Shown in pieces: positions 9,470 through 19,507 of a stretch of DNA of 64,000 nt. The notes beneath the pieces were generated by a model. That model was not told where the DNA came from. It made no database searches and worked only from the letters and a program-made list of their open reading frames with translations. Each line of letters begins with the position of its first letter. Position 1 is the first letter of the stretch. Where the stretch lies: positions 6,882,001 to 6,946,000 of the forward strand of contig NZ_CP046171.1 in the NCBI RefSeq assembly GCF_011801125.1. The letters run 5' to 3'. This stretch comes from Nocardia brasiliensis. Lineage in GTDB: Bacteria; Actinomycetota; Actinomycetes; Mycobacteriales; Mycobacteriaceae. A program made the position numbers and the translations under genes.

Positions 9470-9979
9470 ATGGCCTCGAATCCGAGTGCCACGCCGGCGC
9501 AGTCGGCTTGGGAAAACGCTTCTGTAGTGCGGGTTTTGCCCGCCGTGGCACCGCGCAAGCTGAACAAGGTGCCGTTCGTGGAGCTTGCCGACGGACGCCT
9601 GCAGGGCGTGGTGTCGAGCGGCTCCGACATCGCCCGCGTGTACGTGGCCTCGGTGACCGCGGTGACGCACGGGCTGAGCTGCAGCACCAACAACAACCGG
9701 CCGTGCGGCGGGCTGAACCAGGGGTGGACCTGCAAGCACCTGGATTCGCTCATCGATGAAGCGGTGCTCCAGTACGGACCGGATCGGGTGGCCCGATTCC
9801 TGCGCGTCGAGGTGCCTGATGGCGCTCGAATCACCAGCTGCCTCAACGGAACTCGCGATCCGGCTCCGGCCGCCGCGGTGTTCAGCCGGTTCCTGCGGCA
9901 CCTGACCTACCTCGAGCTGCCGGGCAGCACGACGCCGATCCCGGAGCTGCACTGGTTCCCCGCGGGGGTGGGGCGCTGA
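9470..9979 (+). CDS. SWIM-like zinc finger protein
   Basis: Protein of 169 aa, first gene of a five-gene block. Residues 67-95 hold a putative zinc site of the SWIM kind: a Cys pair (SCSTNNNRPCGG), then a CKH (GWTCKHLDSLIDEAV). The classical motif is CxC-xn-CxH, and here the first two Cys are seven residues apart. SWIM proteins are constant partners of MoxR-VWA systems (YehQ in E. coli), but YehQ is far longer. This short version may be a trimmed adaptor. GAGGGAGAACG precedes the ATG. Its stop overlaps the next start (TGATG). Confidence 0.7.
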   Translation: MASNPSATPAQSAWENASVVRVLPAVAPRKLNKVPFVELADGRLQGVVSSGSDIARVYVASVTAVTHGLSCSTNNNRPCGGLNQGWTCKHLDSLIDEAVLQYGPDRVARFLRVEVPDGARITSCLNGTRDPAPAAAVFSRFLRHLTYLELPGSTTPIPELHWFPAGVGR

Positions 9980-11355
9980 TGCAGCCGATCCAACTCGCCG
10001 CGCTGGCCGATGCGCCCACCGGCGTCACGGCGGCCATGGACGCGGTGCGCGGTTTCGACAACGCGCTGGTCAACGGCCTCGCGCGAGTCTCAGAGCCGCA
10101 GCACGCGGCACTGGCCGCACTCGCGACCGCGGTGGCGGGCTCCCCGCTGGCCGAGGCCGTCGCGACGGCAGTGACCAAGGTGAGCACGGGCGCACTCGGT
10201 TCCGAGGAACTCACCGCACTCGCCGCCGCCCGTGCCGCCCTGCTAGGCGCGGTGCACGACGCACTCGTCGAACAGGCCGATACGGCGCTGGGCCGCAACC
10301 GATTCGAGTGGACCGCCACGTCGGACGCCACGGCACCGAACCCGCTCGCGGTGGGCTCGCGCGCCTGGCTCGGCGAGCTGGCCATCGCGGGATGGCGCGG
10401 CGTGGACCACGATCTGGTGGCCGCCGCCGATCACACGGTGGCCGCGCTGCTGGCCGAGCCCGCGCTGCGCCGGCTCGCAATGCTGCTGGACGGCTTCGCC
10501 GCCGAACTCGGTGCCTGCGCCCCTGTCGCCACCATGGACCGGATACCCGCGCGCCGCTGGGCCGACCTGTGGACACGCGCACTGCTGCTCACCCGTCGCG
10601 TACCGGATTCCATTGCACCCGAGCAGATTTCGGGTCGCCTGCTACCCCTCGGCGTCGACGTGCACGAGCACGGCACCGCGGTGCAGGTCCAGCTGCACGG
10701 CGTCCTCGAACTCGCGGGCGCACCGTCACGCCGGGTCCGGGCATCGGTGGCGGCCGCCAAGGTGGACACCATTGTCGGACCGGCGGTGTGGCAGCTGCTG
10801 AGCTCCCACGCCCAGTTGTGCACCGCGCTCGCCGAGCAGCGCGCACTGGAGCTCACCGACATGCCCCTCACGGCTACCGGCGACCTGCTGTGGGACGACG
10901 ACCGCGCGAAGGCCGGTGCGACGGCAGATCCGTTCGTCACCGCCACCGTTCAGTTGCCGCAGGCGCACGCGCCCGCGGTCGCACCGCTGGATCGCGACCC
11001 GGTGCACATCGCCGAGCCGGTCCTGCTCGAGGGCTACCGATTCCGCGATGACGCAATGGAATTGGGCGATCAGCTCATCCGGGTCGAGCTCGACGCGCTG
11101 CCTGCCGCGGGTCCGCTCACCGCGGCAGGCGTCACCGGCTCCGTCGCCACGATCGGCCTGCTGCGCTGGGATGCCGAGGGCTGGGCGGTACGACCGTTGG
11201 CGATTCGCCGCAAGGTCAAGAGCGCGCTCACCGCCCTGCACAACGGCGATTGGGCGCTCGGCCCGACCGACCCCAAAGTCGCCAAGGCACAGGCCAAGTC
11301 GGGCGACGCCGTCGCGGTGCTGCGGGAGCGGGCGGGACGGTTGCTGCGCCAATGA
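9979..11355 (+). CDS. Unrecognised protein of the SWIM-VWA-MoxR-DUF5682 operon
   Basis: Protein of 458 aa, rich in Ala and Leu. The first half looks like a helical repeat scaffold (many Ala-rich helices up to about residue 210). The second half, with VDVHEHGTAVQVQLHGVL and repeated VEPVLLEGYRF-type strands, looks beta-rich. I recognise no catalytic motif and cannot name the family. It sits where other actinobacterial versions of this locus carry an extra scaffold protein (DUF5691 in Streptomyces), but I do not see clear DUF5691 features. It overlaps both neighbours by 1-4 bp, so it is translated with them and its product is probably a component of the same complex. Confidence 0.6.
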   Translation: MQPIQLAALADAPTGVTAAMDAVRGFDNALVNGLARVSEPQHAALAALATAVAGSPLAEAVATAVTKVSTGALGSEELTALAAARAALLGAVHDALVEQADTALGRNRFEWTATSDATAPNPLAVGSRAWLGELAIAGWRGVDHDLVAAADHTVAALLAEPALRRLAMLLDGFAAELGACAPVATMDRIPARRWADLWTRALLLTRRVPDSIAPEQISGRLLPLGVDVHEHGTAVQVQLHGVLELAGAPSRRVRASVAAAKVDTIVGPAVWQLLSSHAQLCTALAEQRALELTDMPLTATGDLLWDDDRAKAGATADPFVTATVQLPQAHAPAVAPLDRDPVHIAEPVLLEGYRFRDDAMELGDQLIRVELDALPAAGPLTAAGVTGSVATIGLLRWDAEGWAVRPLAIRRKVKSALTALHNGDWALGPTDPKVAKAQAKSGDAVAVLRERAGRLLRQ

Positions 11356-12680
11356 CGACATCGCGAAGCGAACCGAATCATGAGACGCGGCGCCAGATCC
11401 TGTACTGGCGTCTGCTGGCCGGTGTCTTCAGCGCCGAGCAACAGCCGACCCTGGAGCAGGCGAGCGCGGGCATCGTCGACGACCTGGGACTGCCGCTCGC
11501 GGTGCTCGACCCGGGTATCTCCGTCGACAGTGTGGTGCAGCGCTATCCGGAGATGACGGCGGAGTTCGAGCGCCTCGACTTCACCGAGGACGCGGCGAGC
11601 ACGAGCCCGGCCGACTCCGACGATCCACCGCCCATCGACGCGGCCGAAGTGCGGACCGCGGCACTGGTGTGCAAACTGCTGCTGAATGTGTTCGCCACCG
11701 GGTCCGGCCAGGTCAGCGCCACCCAGCTGGCGGGATGGCAGTCCGATGCCGACTGGCTGCGCCGCTGCCTGGGCGAAGAGCAGGCCGGTGCCGTGCACGG
11801 CGTGCTCACCGGCCTGGAGGGCGAACTGGTGTCTCGCATGCGATTGCGCGAGGTACTCGCCGACCCGCACCTGGCCGCCCAGCTCACGCCGAGCATGTCG
11901 CTCATCGAGCAACTGCTGCGCGACAAGCACAATCTGTCCGGTGTCGCGCTGGCCAATGCCAAGCGCCTCATCCGCCGCTACATCGACGAGGTCGCCGAGG
12001 TCCTGCGCACCCAGGTGCAGCAGACCAGCGTCGGCACCGTCGACCGCTCGATTCCGCCGAAGCGCATCCTGCGCAATCTCGACGTGGACCGGACCATCTG
12101 GAAGAACCTGCCCAACTGGAATCCCCAGGACGAGCGCCTCTACGTCGACCGGCTCTACTACCGCCAGACCGCCAAACGCACCGTCCCCGCCCGCATGATC
12201 GTGGTGGTGGACCAGTCCGGTTCCATGGTCGATTCCATGGTGAACTGCACCATCCTGGCGTCGATCTTCGCGGGGCTGCCGAAGGTGGACGTGCACCTCA
12301 TCGCCTATGACACCCAGGCTTTGGACCTCACTCCGTGGGTGCACGATCCGTTCGAGGTGCTGTTGCGCACCAATCTCGGTGGCGGCAACGACGGACCGGT
12401 GGCCATGGCGATGGCCGAACCTAAGATCACCGATCCGAAAAACACCGTGCTGGTGTGGATTTCGGACTTCTACGAGTTCGACCGCTCGCAGCCGCTGTTC
12501 GAATCGATGGAGGCGGTACACCGCAGCGGGGTCAAACTCATCCCGGTCGGCTCGGTGAACAGCTCCGGCCACCAGAGCGTCAACCCGTGGTTCCGCGAAC
12601 GGTTCAAAAAACTTGGTACCCCGGTGATTTCCGGACGCATCCAAAAGCTCGTACACGAACTCAAGAACTTTCTCGACTAG
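11352..12680 (+). CDS. VWA domain protein (MoxR partner, YehP-like)
   Basis: Protein of 442 aa from the ATG at 11352, which overlaps the previous stop (ATGA). The N-terminal 240 residues are helical and include a KHNLSGVALANAKRLIRRYI stretch. The C-terminal von Willebrand A domain (from about 275) has an intact metal-ion adhesion site: DQSGSM (DxSxS), then the Thr/Asp loops including LGGGNDGP and VWISDFYEF. VWA proteins of this class work with MoxR AAA+ ATPases, the VWA binding the client and the ATPase remodelling it. The MoxR gene follows 13 bp later. Confidence 0.85.
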   Translation: MTTSRSEPNHETRRQILYWRLLAGVFSAEQQPTLEQASAGIVDDLGLPLAVLDPGISVDSVVQRYPEMTAEFERLDFTEDAASTSPADSDDPPPIDAAEVRTAALVCKLLLNVFATGSGQVSATQLAGWQSDADWLRRCLGEEQAGAVHGVLTGLEGELVSRMRLREVLADPHLAAQLTPSMSLIEQLLRDKHNLSGVALANAKRLIRRYIDEVAEVLRTQVQQTSVGTVDRSIPPKRILRNLDVDRTIWKNLPNWNPQDERLYVDRLYYRQTAKRTVPARMIVVVDQSGSMVDSMVNCTILASIFAGLPKVDVHLIAYDTQALDLTPWVHDPFEVLLRTNLGGGNDGPVAMAMAEPKITDPKNTVLVWISDFYEFDRSQPLFESMEAVHRSGVKLIPVGSVNSSGHQSVNPWFRERFKKLGTPVISGRIQKLVHELKNFLD

Positions 12681-12693
12681 GAGACCCAGCATC

Positions 12694-13812
12694 ATGAACG
12701 ACGTTTTGCGCGCCCCCGCCGAGGTCAAGTACGCCGAGGAACTGGATTGGCTGGAGTCCATCGACGACGGTCCCAAGCCGTTCGCGTGGCGGCTGAGCCC
12801 GAAGATGGTGCGGCTGTTCATCCTCGGGTCCGAACGCGCCGACGGCCTGGATCGCGAGGTGGCCCAGAAGTGGTTCGGCGACCGCAGTTTCGTCGAGCGC
12901 AGCATCGTCACCCTGGCCTCGGACCGAGGGCTGCTGCTCATCGGCGATCCCGGCACCGGCAAGAGCTGGCTCGCCGAGTTGCTTGCCGCCGCCATCAGCC
13001 GCAATTCCACCCTCGTGGTGCAGGGCACCGCGGGCACCACCGAAGACCACATCAAATACTCGTGGAACATCTCCATGGTCATCGCCAAGGGGCAGTCGCG
13101 CGAGTCGATGATCCCGTCCCCGATCATGACCGCGATGGAACAGGGCGTGATCGGACGTTTCGAGGAGCTCACCCGCTCCACCAGCGACGTGCAGGACGCG
13201 TTGATCTCGATACTGTCGGAGAAATACGTCTCGATCCCCGAGCTCGACGACGACAACGTCGTGTTCGCACAGCCGGGCTTCTCCATCATCGCCACCGCCA
13301 ACAGCCGCGATCGTGGCGTGAACGACCTGTCCTCCGCGCTCAAGCGCCGCTTCAACTTCGTCCGGATTCCGGTGGTGTCCAACAAGAAGAGCGAGGCGGA
13401 GATCGTGCGGTTCCGCACCACCGAGCTGCTGCGCCGCCACTCGATCGAGCTGGATCTGCCGCCGACGCTGCTCGACATCCTGTTGGAGAGCTTCGCCGAT
13501 CTGCGCGCCGCCGCGGCCGCCGCCACCAGCGACGACGACAAACTCGAGTCCGCGCTGTCCACCGCCGAACAGATCGGCGTGCTCGAAGACGCCATCCTGC
13601 ACAGCCAATTCTTCGGGGCGAAGGAACTGCGCGCGGAGACCCTCGCGGGCTCGCTCGTCGGCTCGCTGGCCCGGCGCACCCCCGAGGATCTGGCGATCCT
13701 CAACAAGTACCTGCACGGCGTGGTCGAGCCGCGCACCAAGGGCTCGAAGGGGAATGCCGCCTGGGGCGAATTCCTGGAAGGCGGCCGCGCGGCGATCGCG
13801 AGGCTGTCGTGA
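12694..13812 (+). CDS. MoxR-type AAA+ ATPase (YehL-like)
   Basis: Protein of 372 aa. Walker A is GDPGTGKSW (about residues 86-94). The Walker B region, in which MoxR proteins usually read ADEINR, here reads FEELTR (GVIGRFEELTRSTSDVQDAL), so the metal-binding Asp is replaced by Glu while the catalytic Glu is kept. Sensor 1 is IIATANSRD, and the sensor-2/arginine-finger stretch is LSSALKRRFNF. AGGAGACC precedes the ATG. It should power remodelling of a client bound by the VWA partner. Its stop overlaps the GTG of the DUF5682 gene (GTGA), so the subunits are translationally coupled. Confidence 0.9.
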   Translation: MNDVLRAPAEVKYAEELDWLESIDDGPKPFAWRLSPKMVRLFILGSERADGLDREVAQKWFGDRSFVERSIVTLASDRGLLLIGDPGTGKSWLAELLAAAISRNSTLVVQGTAGTTEDHIKYSWNISMVIAKGQSRESMIPSPIMTAMEQGVIGRFEELTRSTSDVQDALISILSEKYVSIPELDDDNVVFAQPGFSIIATANSRDRGVNDLSSALKRRFNFVRIPVVSNKKSEAEIVRFRTTELLRRHSIELDLPPTLLDILLESFADLRAAAAAATSDDDKLESALSTAEQIGVLEDAILHSQFFGAKELRAETLAGSLVGSLARRTPEDLAILNKYLHGVVEPRTKGSKGNAAWGEFLEGGRAAIARLS

Positions 13813-16589
13813 CTGTCTCCGAAACCCATACCGCGACGAATACCTTTGCGGCACTGCGGGATCAATTGGCCGAGGCGGCCGTCGCCTTCGCGGGCGCGCC
13901 CGGGGCGGCGGGAGACATTCTGTCGGGCATGATCGACGATGTCGATCGCGCGCTGTCCGAGCGCTTGGAGATCTTCCCGGTCTGCCACCACTCGCCCGCC
14001 TCCGGACTGGCGATGGTGCGTCGGTTGCGCGAAAAGCAGCCACGCGTCATCTATCTGGAACTGTGCGAGGACATGCGGCCGCTGCTGGACGAGCTGCGCA
14101 ACTGCCGACTCCCGGTTGCGTTGCAGGCCTTCGCCACCGACACCGCGGGGTTTCCGGCGCAATGGGCACCCCTGTCGGTGGTCGCGCCGATCACCGAGTC
14201 TTCGGCCGAATATCAGGCCATCGCTTACGCACTCGAAACTCCCGGCGTCGAATTGGTGTTGGTGGACCGTTCCACCGACCACGTGTTCCAGTGGGCGCCC
14301 GAGACCGAGCCCACACCGGCCGAGAGCGAACAGCCCGAAGAGGACGGCTTGCACGGCTCGGCGGTCGGCATCGAAATCGGTGATCTGCGACCACGTTTCG
14401 CCGAGCTGGAAGAGCACCTGCTGCACCACGGCAAGGTCCGGCACTGGTCCGAGTGGTGGGACCAGTACGTCGAACAGCCGCTCGCGGACGCCGACTACGA
14501 CACCTACCGCCAGGTGATGGTCATGATCGGCAGCCTGTTCCGGCGGTTGCGCCGGGGCAGCACCGCCGAGGACGAGAACCGCGAACGGTACATGTGGACC
14601 CGCATGCGGGAGCACCTGGTCGCCAACGACATCGACCCGGCGCACGCGCTGCACGTGTGCGGTGCCGCCCATGCCGCCAGTCCGGTCGAGGAGTTCGGGC
14701 TCGCCGCACCGCGCACCGAATTCGAGATCCCCCCTCGCTCGGCCACCAAGTGGCACTACGGGCTGATCCCGTCCAGCCATTCGGCCATCGAGGCGCAGTT
14801 CGGGCTGGCCGGCGGCGCGGTATCGATCGCGGCGGCCACCTGGGCGAAGGGCCTGCGGCGTGGGGCATTGCAGTCGTTCCAGTTCGAAGGCCAACCCGGC
14901 ACGAAGAAACGCGTCAAGAAGCCTTTGCTTCCAGCAACCTCCGAAACCGCGGTGGCGGACCAGCTTTCGGACTTCCTGTCGCGCCCGCCGGTCTTGGACC
15001 CGCTGGACGAGGCAGAACTGCTGGAATGGTCGGTGGATATCGTCCGGCTCGCTCGCCGCAACGGCTACCTGGCCAGCACCGCCGATGCCATCGCGGTGTT
15101 CGAGACCTCGATCCTGTTGGCGGGCTTGCGTAATCGGGCCAGGCCGACACCTTATGACTTCCAGGATGCGGCCGTCACCTGCATCGAGAAGGACCGGGTG
15201 CCGGGCCGCCGGGATGTGCGTCGGCTGTGCGAGATCCTGCTCGGCGGCGACCGCATCGGTCAGGTCGGTTACGCGGCGCTGCCGCCGCTGGCCCGCGACG
15301 TGCTCGACCGACTGGAACCCCTGGGCCTGGACCTGTCCAAGCGGACGCTGCAGCGCGCGCTGCTCGACCTGAAGTCGAGCCCGGACCTGCGGGCGTGCTC
15401 GGACCTGCTGTGGCTGCTGCGCAAGCTGCTTCCGCACGACGCCCTGCGCCCCATCATGGGCACACGCGAACTCGGCGCGACCTCGATCCAGGAGAGCTGG
15501 GACATCGGGCTCGGCAAGTACCAGCGCGCGCTGGTCGAGCTCGGCTACGAGGGCGTGAGCGTCGAGCAGGTGCTCGAACAGCGCCTGCGCCGCGCGGTCA
15601 GCGCCACGGACGCCACCGCCGCGGTCGCACTCGCCGCCGTCGAGGACGCGCTGGTCTATCTGGGCTCAGTGCGCCTCGCCGACGAACTCGGCCACCAGGC
15701 AGTCGAACTGCTCTCCGCCGAGCGCACAGTAGACGACGCACCTCACGTACTTCGCCATATCCGCCTGCTACTCAACTACTTCCGCTCCACCGAAGACGGC
15801 CTGCCCACCTGGTGCGAGCAGTTCGTCACCGCCGGATACGCCCACTACTGCACCCTGCTGCCCACCGCGTTCACCGCAGAAGAGACCGGCCCGGCCCAGG
15901 TGGCGGCCATGCTCGGCTTCCTGTTCGGCATGGAGAATCTGGCCCTGTCGCTGGGCTGTGACCACACCCAGCTGGAATTGGCCGTCCTGCAATCACATCC
16001 GGAGGCCCCCGCCAAGGTGGCTCTGCTGTGGGCGGCTCGCTTCCAACTCGGCCTGCTCACCATGGCCGAGCTGCGCTCCCGATGCGACGGCATGCTGGCC
16101 AATCCACTGCTGCTGCCGACGGTTCCGCAGTACGTCAGCGGTTTCGTCCAGGCCATCGATCCTGCTCCGGCTCTGAAGCCCTTTGTCGTCGAGCTGCTGT
16201 CGAAAGCCTTCGGCACCCTGCCCGACGCAGTCCTGCTGCCCTGGCTGCCGAAGCTCATCACCACGCTGAAAGATCAAGCAGGCGACCTGATCCCCGGCCT
16301 GATCAGCGAGGCAGGCCGCACCTTCCCCGGCTCCCTCCCCGCCGTCGACACCTTCGTCGCCCCGTGGTCACTCGAATCCCCTACCCCCACAACACCACTG
16401 GTGACAACGCCACAGGGCCCGATCAACGACCTACTCGCAACCCATCCCACAACCTGCGACGCGCTAGCCCATCTACTCGGCATAGCAGGCACTTGGCAGG
16501 ACCTCCAACCTGCCGCCAGCCGCGAACTGACCGACCTGCTCAACCGTTTCCCCACCACGGCCGCCGCCCTGTCCACCCAACTGGGATAA
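13809..16589 (+). CDS. DUF5682 family protein (YehM-like)
   Basis: Protein of 926 aa from the GTG at 13809, overlapping the MoxR stop. The family signature FPVCHHSPASGLAMVRRL is at about residues 54-71 and is followed by a Rossmann-like strand (RVIYLELCEDM). The first 430 residues form the conserved domain, with further His and Asp in CGAAHAASP and KWHYGLIPSSHS that could be an active site. The C-terminal half is a long helical repeat region. DUF5682 proteins occur with MoxR, VWA and SWIM genes in bacteria; the biochemical role is unknown. It is the last gene of the block. A very long antisense open frame over it is a codon-bias artefact. Confidence 0.85.
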   Translation: MTVSETHTATNTFAALRDQLAEAAVAFAGAPGAAGDILSGMIDDVDRALSERLEIFPVCHHSPASGLAMVRRLREKQPRVIYLELCEDMRPLLDELRNCRLPVALQAFATDTAGFPAQWAPLSVVAPITESSAEYQAIAYALETPGVELVLVDRSTDHVFQWAPETEPTPAESEQPEEDGLHGSAVGIEIGDLRPRFAELEEHLLHHGKVRHWSEWWDQYVEQPLADADYDTYRQVMVMIGSLFRRLRRGSTAEDENRERYMWTRMREHLVANDIDPAHALHVCGAAHAASPVEEFGLAAPRTEFEIPPRSATKWHYGLIPSSHSAIEAQFGLAGGAVSIAAATWAKGLRRGALQSFQFEGQPGTKKRVKKPLLPATSETAVADQLSDFLSRPPVLDPLDEAELLEWSVDIVRLARRNGYLASTADAIAVFETSILLAGLRNRARPTPYDFQDAAVTCIEKDRVPGRRDVRRLCEILLGGDRIGQVGYAALPPLARDVLDRLEPLGLDLSKRTLQRALLDLKSSPDLRACSDLLWLLRKLLPHDALRPIMGTRELGATSIQESWDIGLGKYQRALVELGYEGVSVEQVLEQRLRRAVSATDATAAVALAAVEDALVYLGSVRLADELGHQAVELLSAERTVDDAPHVLRHIRLLLNYFRSTEDGLPTWCEQFVTAGYAHYCTLLPTAFTAEETGPAQVAAMLGFLFGMENLALSLGCDHTQLELAVLQSHPEAPAKVALLWAARFQLGLLTMAELRSRCDGMLANPLLLPTVPQYVSGFVQAIDPAPALKPFVVELLSKAFGTLPDAVLLPWLPKLITTLKDQAGDLIPGLISEAGRTFPGSLPAVDTFVAPWSLESPTPTTPLVTTPQGPINDLLATHPTTCDALAHLLGIAGTWQDLQPAASRELTDLLNRFPTTAAALSTQLG

Positions 16590-16831
16590 CCCCTTCCGTC
16601 CCTTTCCGCGGTCCCGCGCCCGCGGTAGCGCGGGAGGGGACGGGCCATACGCACCGGCATGCCGCGCTTCCCGTGCGCGATATGCGCGATCTCGTCGACT
16701 ATCGGTCGGTTCTTGCTCTCTTGCCGTCAGGTCGTTGACCGCGGTCTTCACCGGCCGAAAGGATCGGGGTGGTGCGGCAAGCGGCACTCGTCCGCATCGC
16801 AACCACATGATCGGCCACCAGGAGGAGACCC

Positions 16832-17245
16832 ATGACTGCCGCGCCCCACCCGGCCCGCGCCGCCGCCCAAGCCCTACACGCCGCCGTTCGAGCACGCGAC
16901 AAGAACGCTTGGCTCGCTCTCTACGCCCCCGACGCCGTCATCGAAGACCCCGTCGGCCCCTCGCCTTTCGATCCGGAAGGCAATGGCCACCGCGGCCCCG
17001 CCGCCCGCTCCGCGTTCTGGGACAACGCCATCGCCCCCAACGACTCGATCGACTTCCTCTTCGAAGACTCCTTCGCCTGCGCCGACGAAGTCGCCTACAC
17101 CGGCAGAGTCCGCAGCAGCAACAACGGCCAGATCCTCGACGCCGAAGGCGTCTTCATCTACAAGGTCGACGAGACCGGCAAGATCACCACCGTCCGCACC
17201 TTCTGGGAGTTCGACCGCACCATGCAAACGATGCGACCTGCCTGA
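16832..17245 (+). CDS. SnoaL/NTF2-like protein
   Basis: Protein of 137 aa with a very strong ribosome binding site (AGGAGGAG). It has the cone-shaped NTF2-like fold pattern: an N-terminal helix (ARAAAQALHAAVRARD), LYAPDAVIEDPVG on the first strand, and the late strands VFIYKVDETGKITTVRTFWEF. Such proteins include ketosteroid isomerases, SnoaL cyclases and many of unknown role. Asp and Tyr are available in the pocket, but I cannot assign a reaction. A degraded partial copy of the same gene lies at about 18478-18573. Confidence 0.8.
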   Translation: MTAAPHPARAAAQALHAAVRARDKNAWLALYAPDAVIEDPVGPSPFDPEGNGHRGPAARSAFWDNAIAPNDSIDFLFEDSFACADEVAYTGRVRSSNNGQILDAEGVFIYKVDETGKITTVRTFWEFDRTMQTMRPA

Positions 17246-17290
17246 TCCCTCGTTCCTCACAGTCAGCCGAAGAAGTACCCCGCAGAGAGA

Positions 17291-17333
17291 AACTCCCCTG
17301 CCAGGGTGAAAGGCGGAGGTTGGCAGGGGAGTT
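17291..17333 (+). terminator. Hairpin after the NTF2-like gene
   Basis: A perfect 13-bp stem (17291-17303 with 17321-17333) has a 17-nt loop and is followed by a T-containing stretch (CTGTTC). It lies 45 bp past the stop. Confidence 0.6.
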
Positions 17334-17434
17334 CTGTTCAGTGGTGACGTGGAGCGGGCCCGACAGATACCAATTCCGGCATGTATCTCCGCCTGGACCC
17401 CGGTAGATGTCTGGTACTTGGAAGTGCGATCAGC

Positions 17435-17992
17435 TCAGTTGATGGCCCATTTGTATTCCTGGAGGGTGGGCTCACCGTTGGGTGGCTGCTGTAGCGAAAC
17501 GGTGTTGACTATCGCGCACAACCACCATGTCGGATGCGGGCGAGGGTAGAGGGCGATCGAATTCAGTGGACCGCCGCCGCCCCAGTCCAGTTCCTGCCCG
17601 CCGCCGCAGGACCCGACACCTACCTGCGGATCGCGCGAAGGGTCGGCGATCAGACAGCGACCGGGGTGTGCGGCCAATTCGAATCGCGCCCAGCCGTCAG
17701 GTGTCATGATGGTGTTGAACACGCTCGAAAGGGCCGGGTCGCAGGTGGAATTCTCGAGCGCGTCAGCAAGCCACACCCGCGTCTCGTCGTAGTAGACGCA
17801 ACGAGTACCGAACTGCACGCTCTGGTTCCGGAGCTGGATCTGCGACGGAAAGCCTGCCGCAAGCTTGTCGCCAGGAGCGGGCTGGGCAGCGGCCGTACCG
17901 GGAACTACGCACATCACGGCCAGCGCGAGCACCAGCCCGGCCAGGGATCTTCCCAGCGTGGCCACACCCTTGCGAAATGATTGATGCTTCAT
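17435..17992 (-). CDS. Secreted protein of unknown function
   Basis: Protein of 185 aa from the ATG at 17992, preceded by AGAAGG. A signal peptide spans residues 1-37 and probably ends at TAAAQP. The mature part has several Cys (FGTRCVYYD, ENSTCDP, GRCLIADP, VGSCGGG, WLCAIV) that could form disulfides, and many Trp. The central WARFELAAHPGRCLIAD segment faintly recalls a ricin-B-like carbohydrate-binding repeat, but one unit is not enough to call it. It is isolated between decayed sequences. Confidence 0.6.
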   Translation of the reverse strand: MKHQSFRKGVATLGRSLAGLVLALAVMCVVPGTAAAQPAPGDKLAAGFPSQIQLRNQSVQFGTRCVYYDETRVWLADALENSTCDPALSSVFNTIMTPDGWARFELAAHPGRCLIADPSRDPQVGVGSCGGGQELDWGGGGPLNSIALYPRPHPTWWLCAIVNTVSLQQPPNGEPTLQEYKWAIN

Positions 17993-18477
17993 ACGAAATA
18001 CCTTCTTTCTCAATTAATCTGAATTACCCCGCCCCACCGGGCCAAATCTAGGTCGCCACCGTTCGCCCAGCAAGGAAGTCGTCGAGAGTTCGTGCATTCC
18101 GAGACGCATCGACGACAGCGAATTCTCCGGCACGGCGAGTGCATTCGGTTGTGCCACAACGGAAATGCCGAGCCGCCCCCCTCGCACGCACGACCCGCGC
18201 CACGCACTCACCAGAGGCGGTCACGTCACCACGTGAGGCCAGGACGAGTTGGCAGCCACCAGCGAGATAGATGTTTCGGGGGTCCACATGGTCGGCAGCG
18301 AGTTTGGGCGTCCGGGTGCTCGGCACCGCCCAGCAATGAGTAGAAAGTCGACTTCCCTAGAACGACTTCCAGCCATTCCACGGCCATCACCGCGGATGAC
18401 ACACCACGGGCCACCCTCAGGCAGCTCCGTTCATCGGCGCAGATTCCTCCCCACGATCGTGCGTCCAGCGTCAATTC
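17993..18477. other. Intergenic stretch without a confident gene
   Basis: About 485 bp. The region just right of 17992 carries the leader of the secreted protein gene (AT-rich around 18010). A 92-codon frame at 18048-18326 on the minus strand has no family I know and a weak GTG start, so I do not call it. Confidence 0.3.
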
Positions 18478-18573
18478 CGCATTCTGGGACAAAGCCGTCG
18501 GCCCCACACAACTCGATCGAATTCCTCTTCGAAGACTCCTTCGCCTGCGCGAACGATGAGACCTGCCTGATGG
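18478..18573 (+). pseudogene. Remnant of an NTF2-like paralogue
   Basis: This stretch repeats, with substitutions, two parts of the NTF2-like gene at 16832. The part TTCTGGGACAA followed by the codons for SIEFLFEDSFACA matches the segment around 17017-17084 (SIDFLFEDSFACA). It then jumps directly to the codons around the 3' end (ATGAGACCTGCCTGATG against ATGCGACCTGCCTGATC). The part between is deleted and the upstream part is gone. It is a decayed duplicate and cannot encode a folded domain. Confidence 0.7.
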
Positions 18574-18745
18574 AGGCGGGATCGGCTGCTCGACGAGACC
18601 GTGGGACAGCCCGCACGACCGAGGCCACTCGTTAGGTGGCAAAGCCCTACTTCGCAGTGTGGATACTCCCCACACTCGGCCGCAGAAGTTGGGGAAACCG
18701 GCTGATGCCGTTTCGCGCCTGACCGACAAGGCTCAGTGGGGCTGA

Positions 18746-19507
<762 letters not shown>

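Noticed and set aside
9470..9979. Calling the SWIM-like protein a full YehQ orthologue
   Set aside because: It is 169 aa and its first Cys pair is seven residues apart; only the CxH half and the gene context support the link.
11070..15437. A 1455-codon open frame on the minus strand opposite the VWA, AAA+ and DUF5682 genes
   Set aside because: It is rich in Arg, Gln and Ala with no recognisable domain and lies entirely antisense to strong genes. In high-GC DNA such frames arise from third-position bias.
18048..18326. A 92-codon minus-strand frame
   Set aside because: It has a weak start, no motif and lies in decayed DNA; it may be a remnant but cannot be supported.
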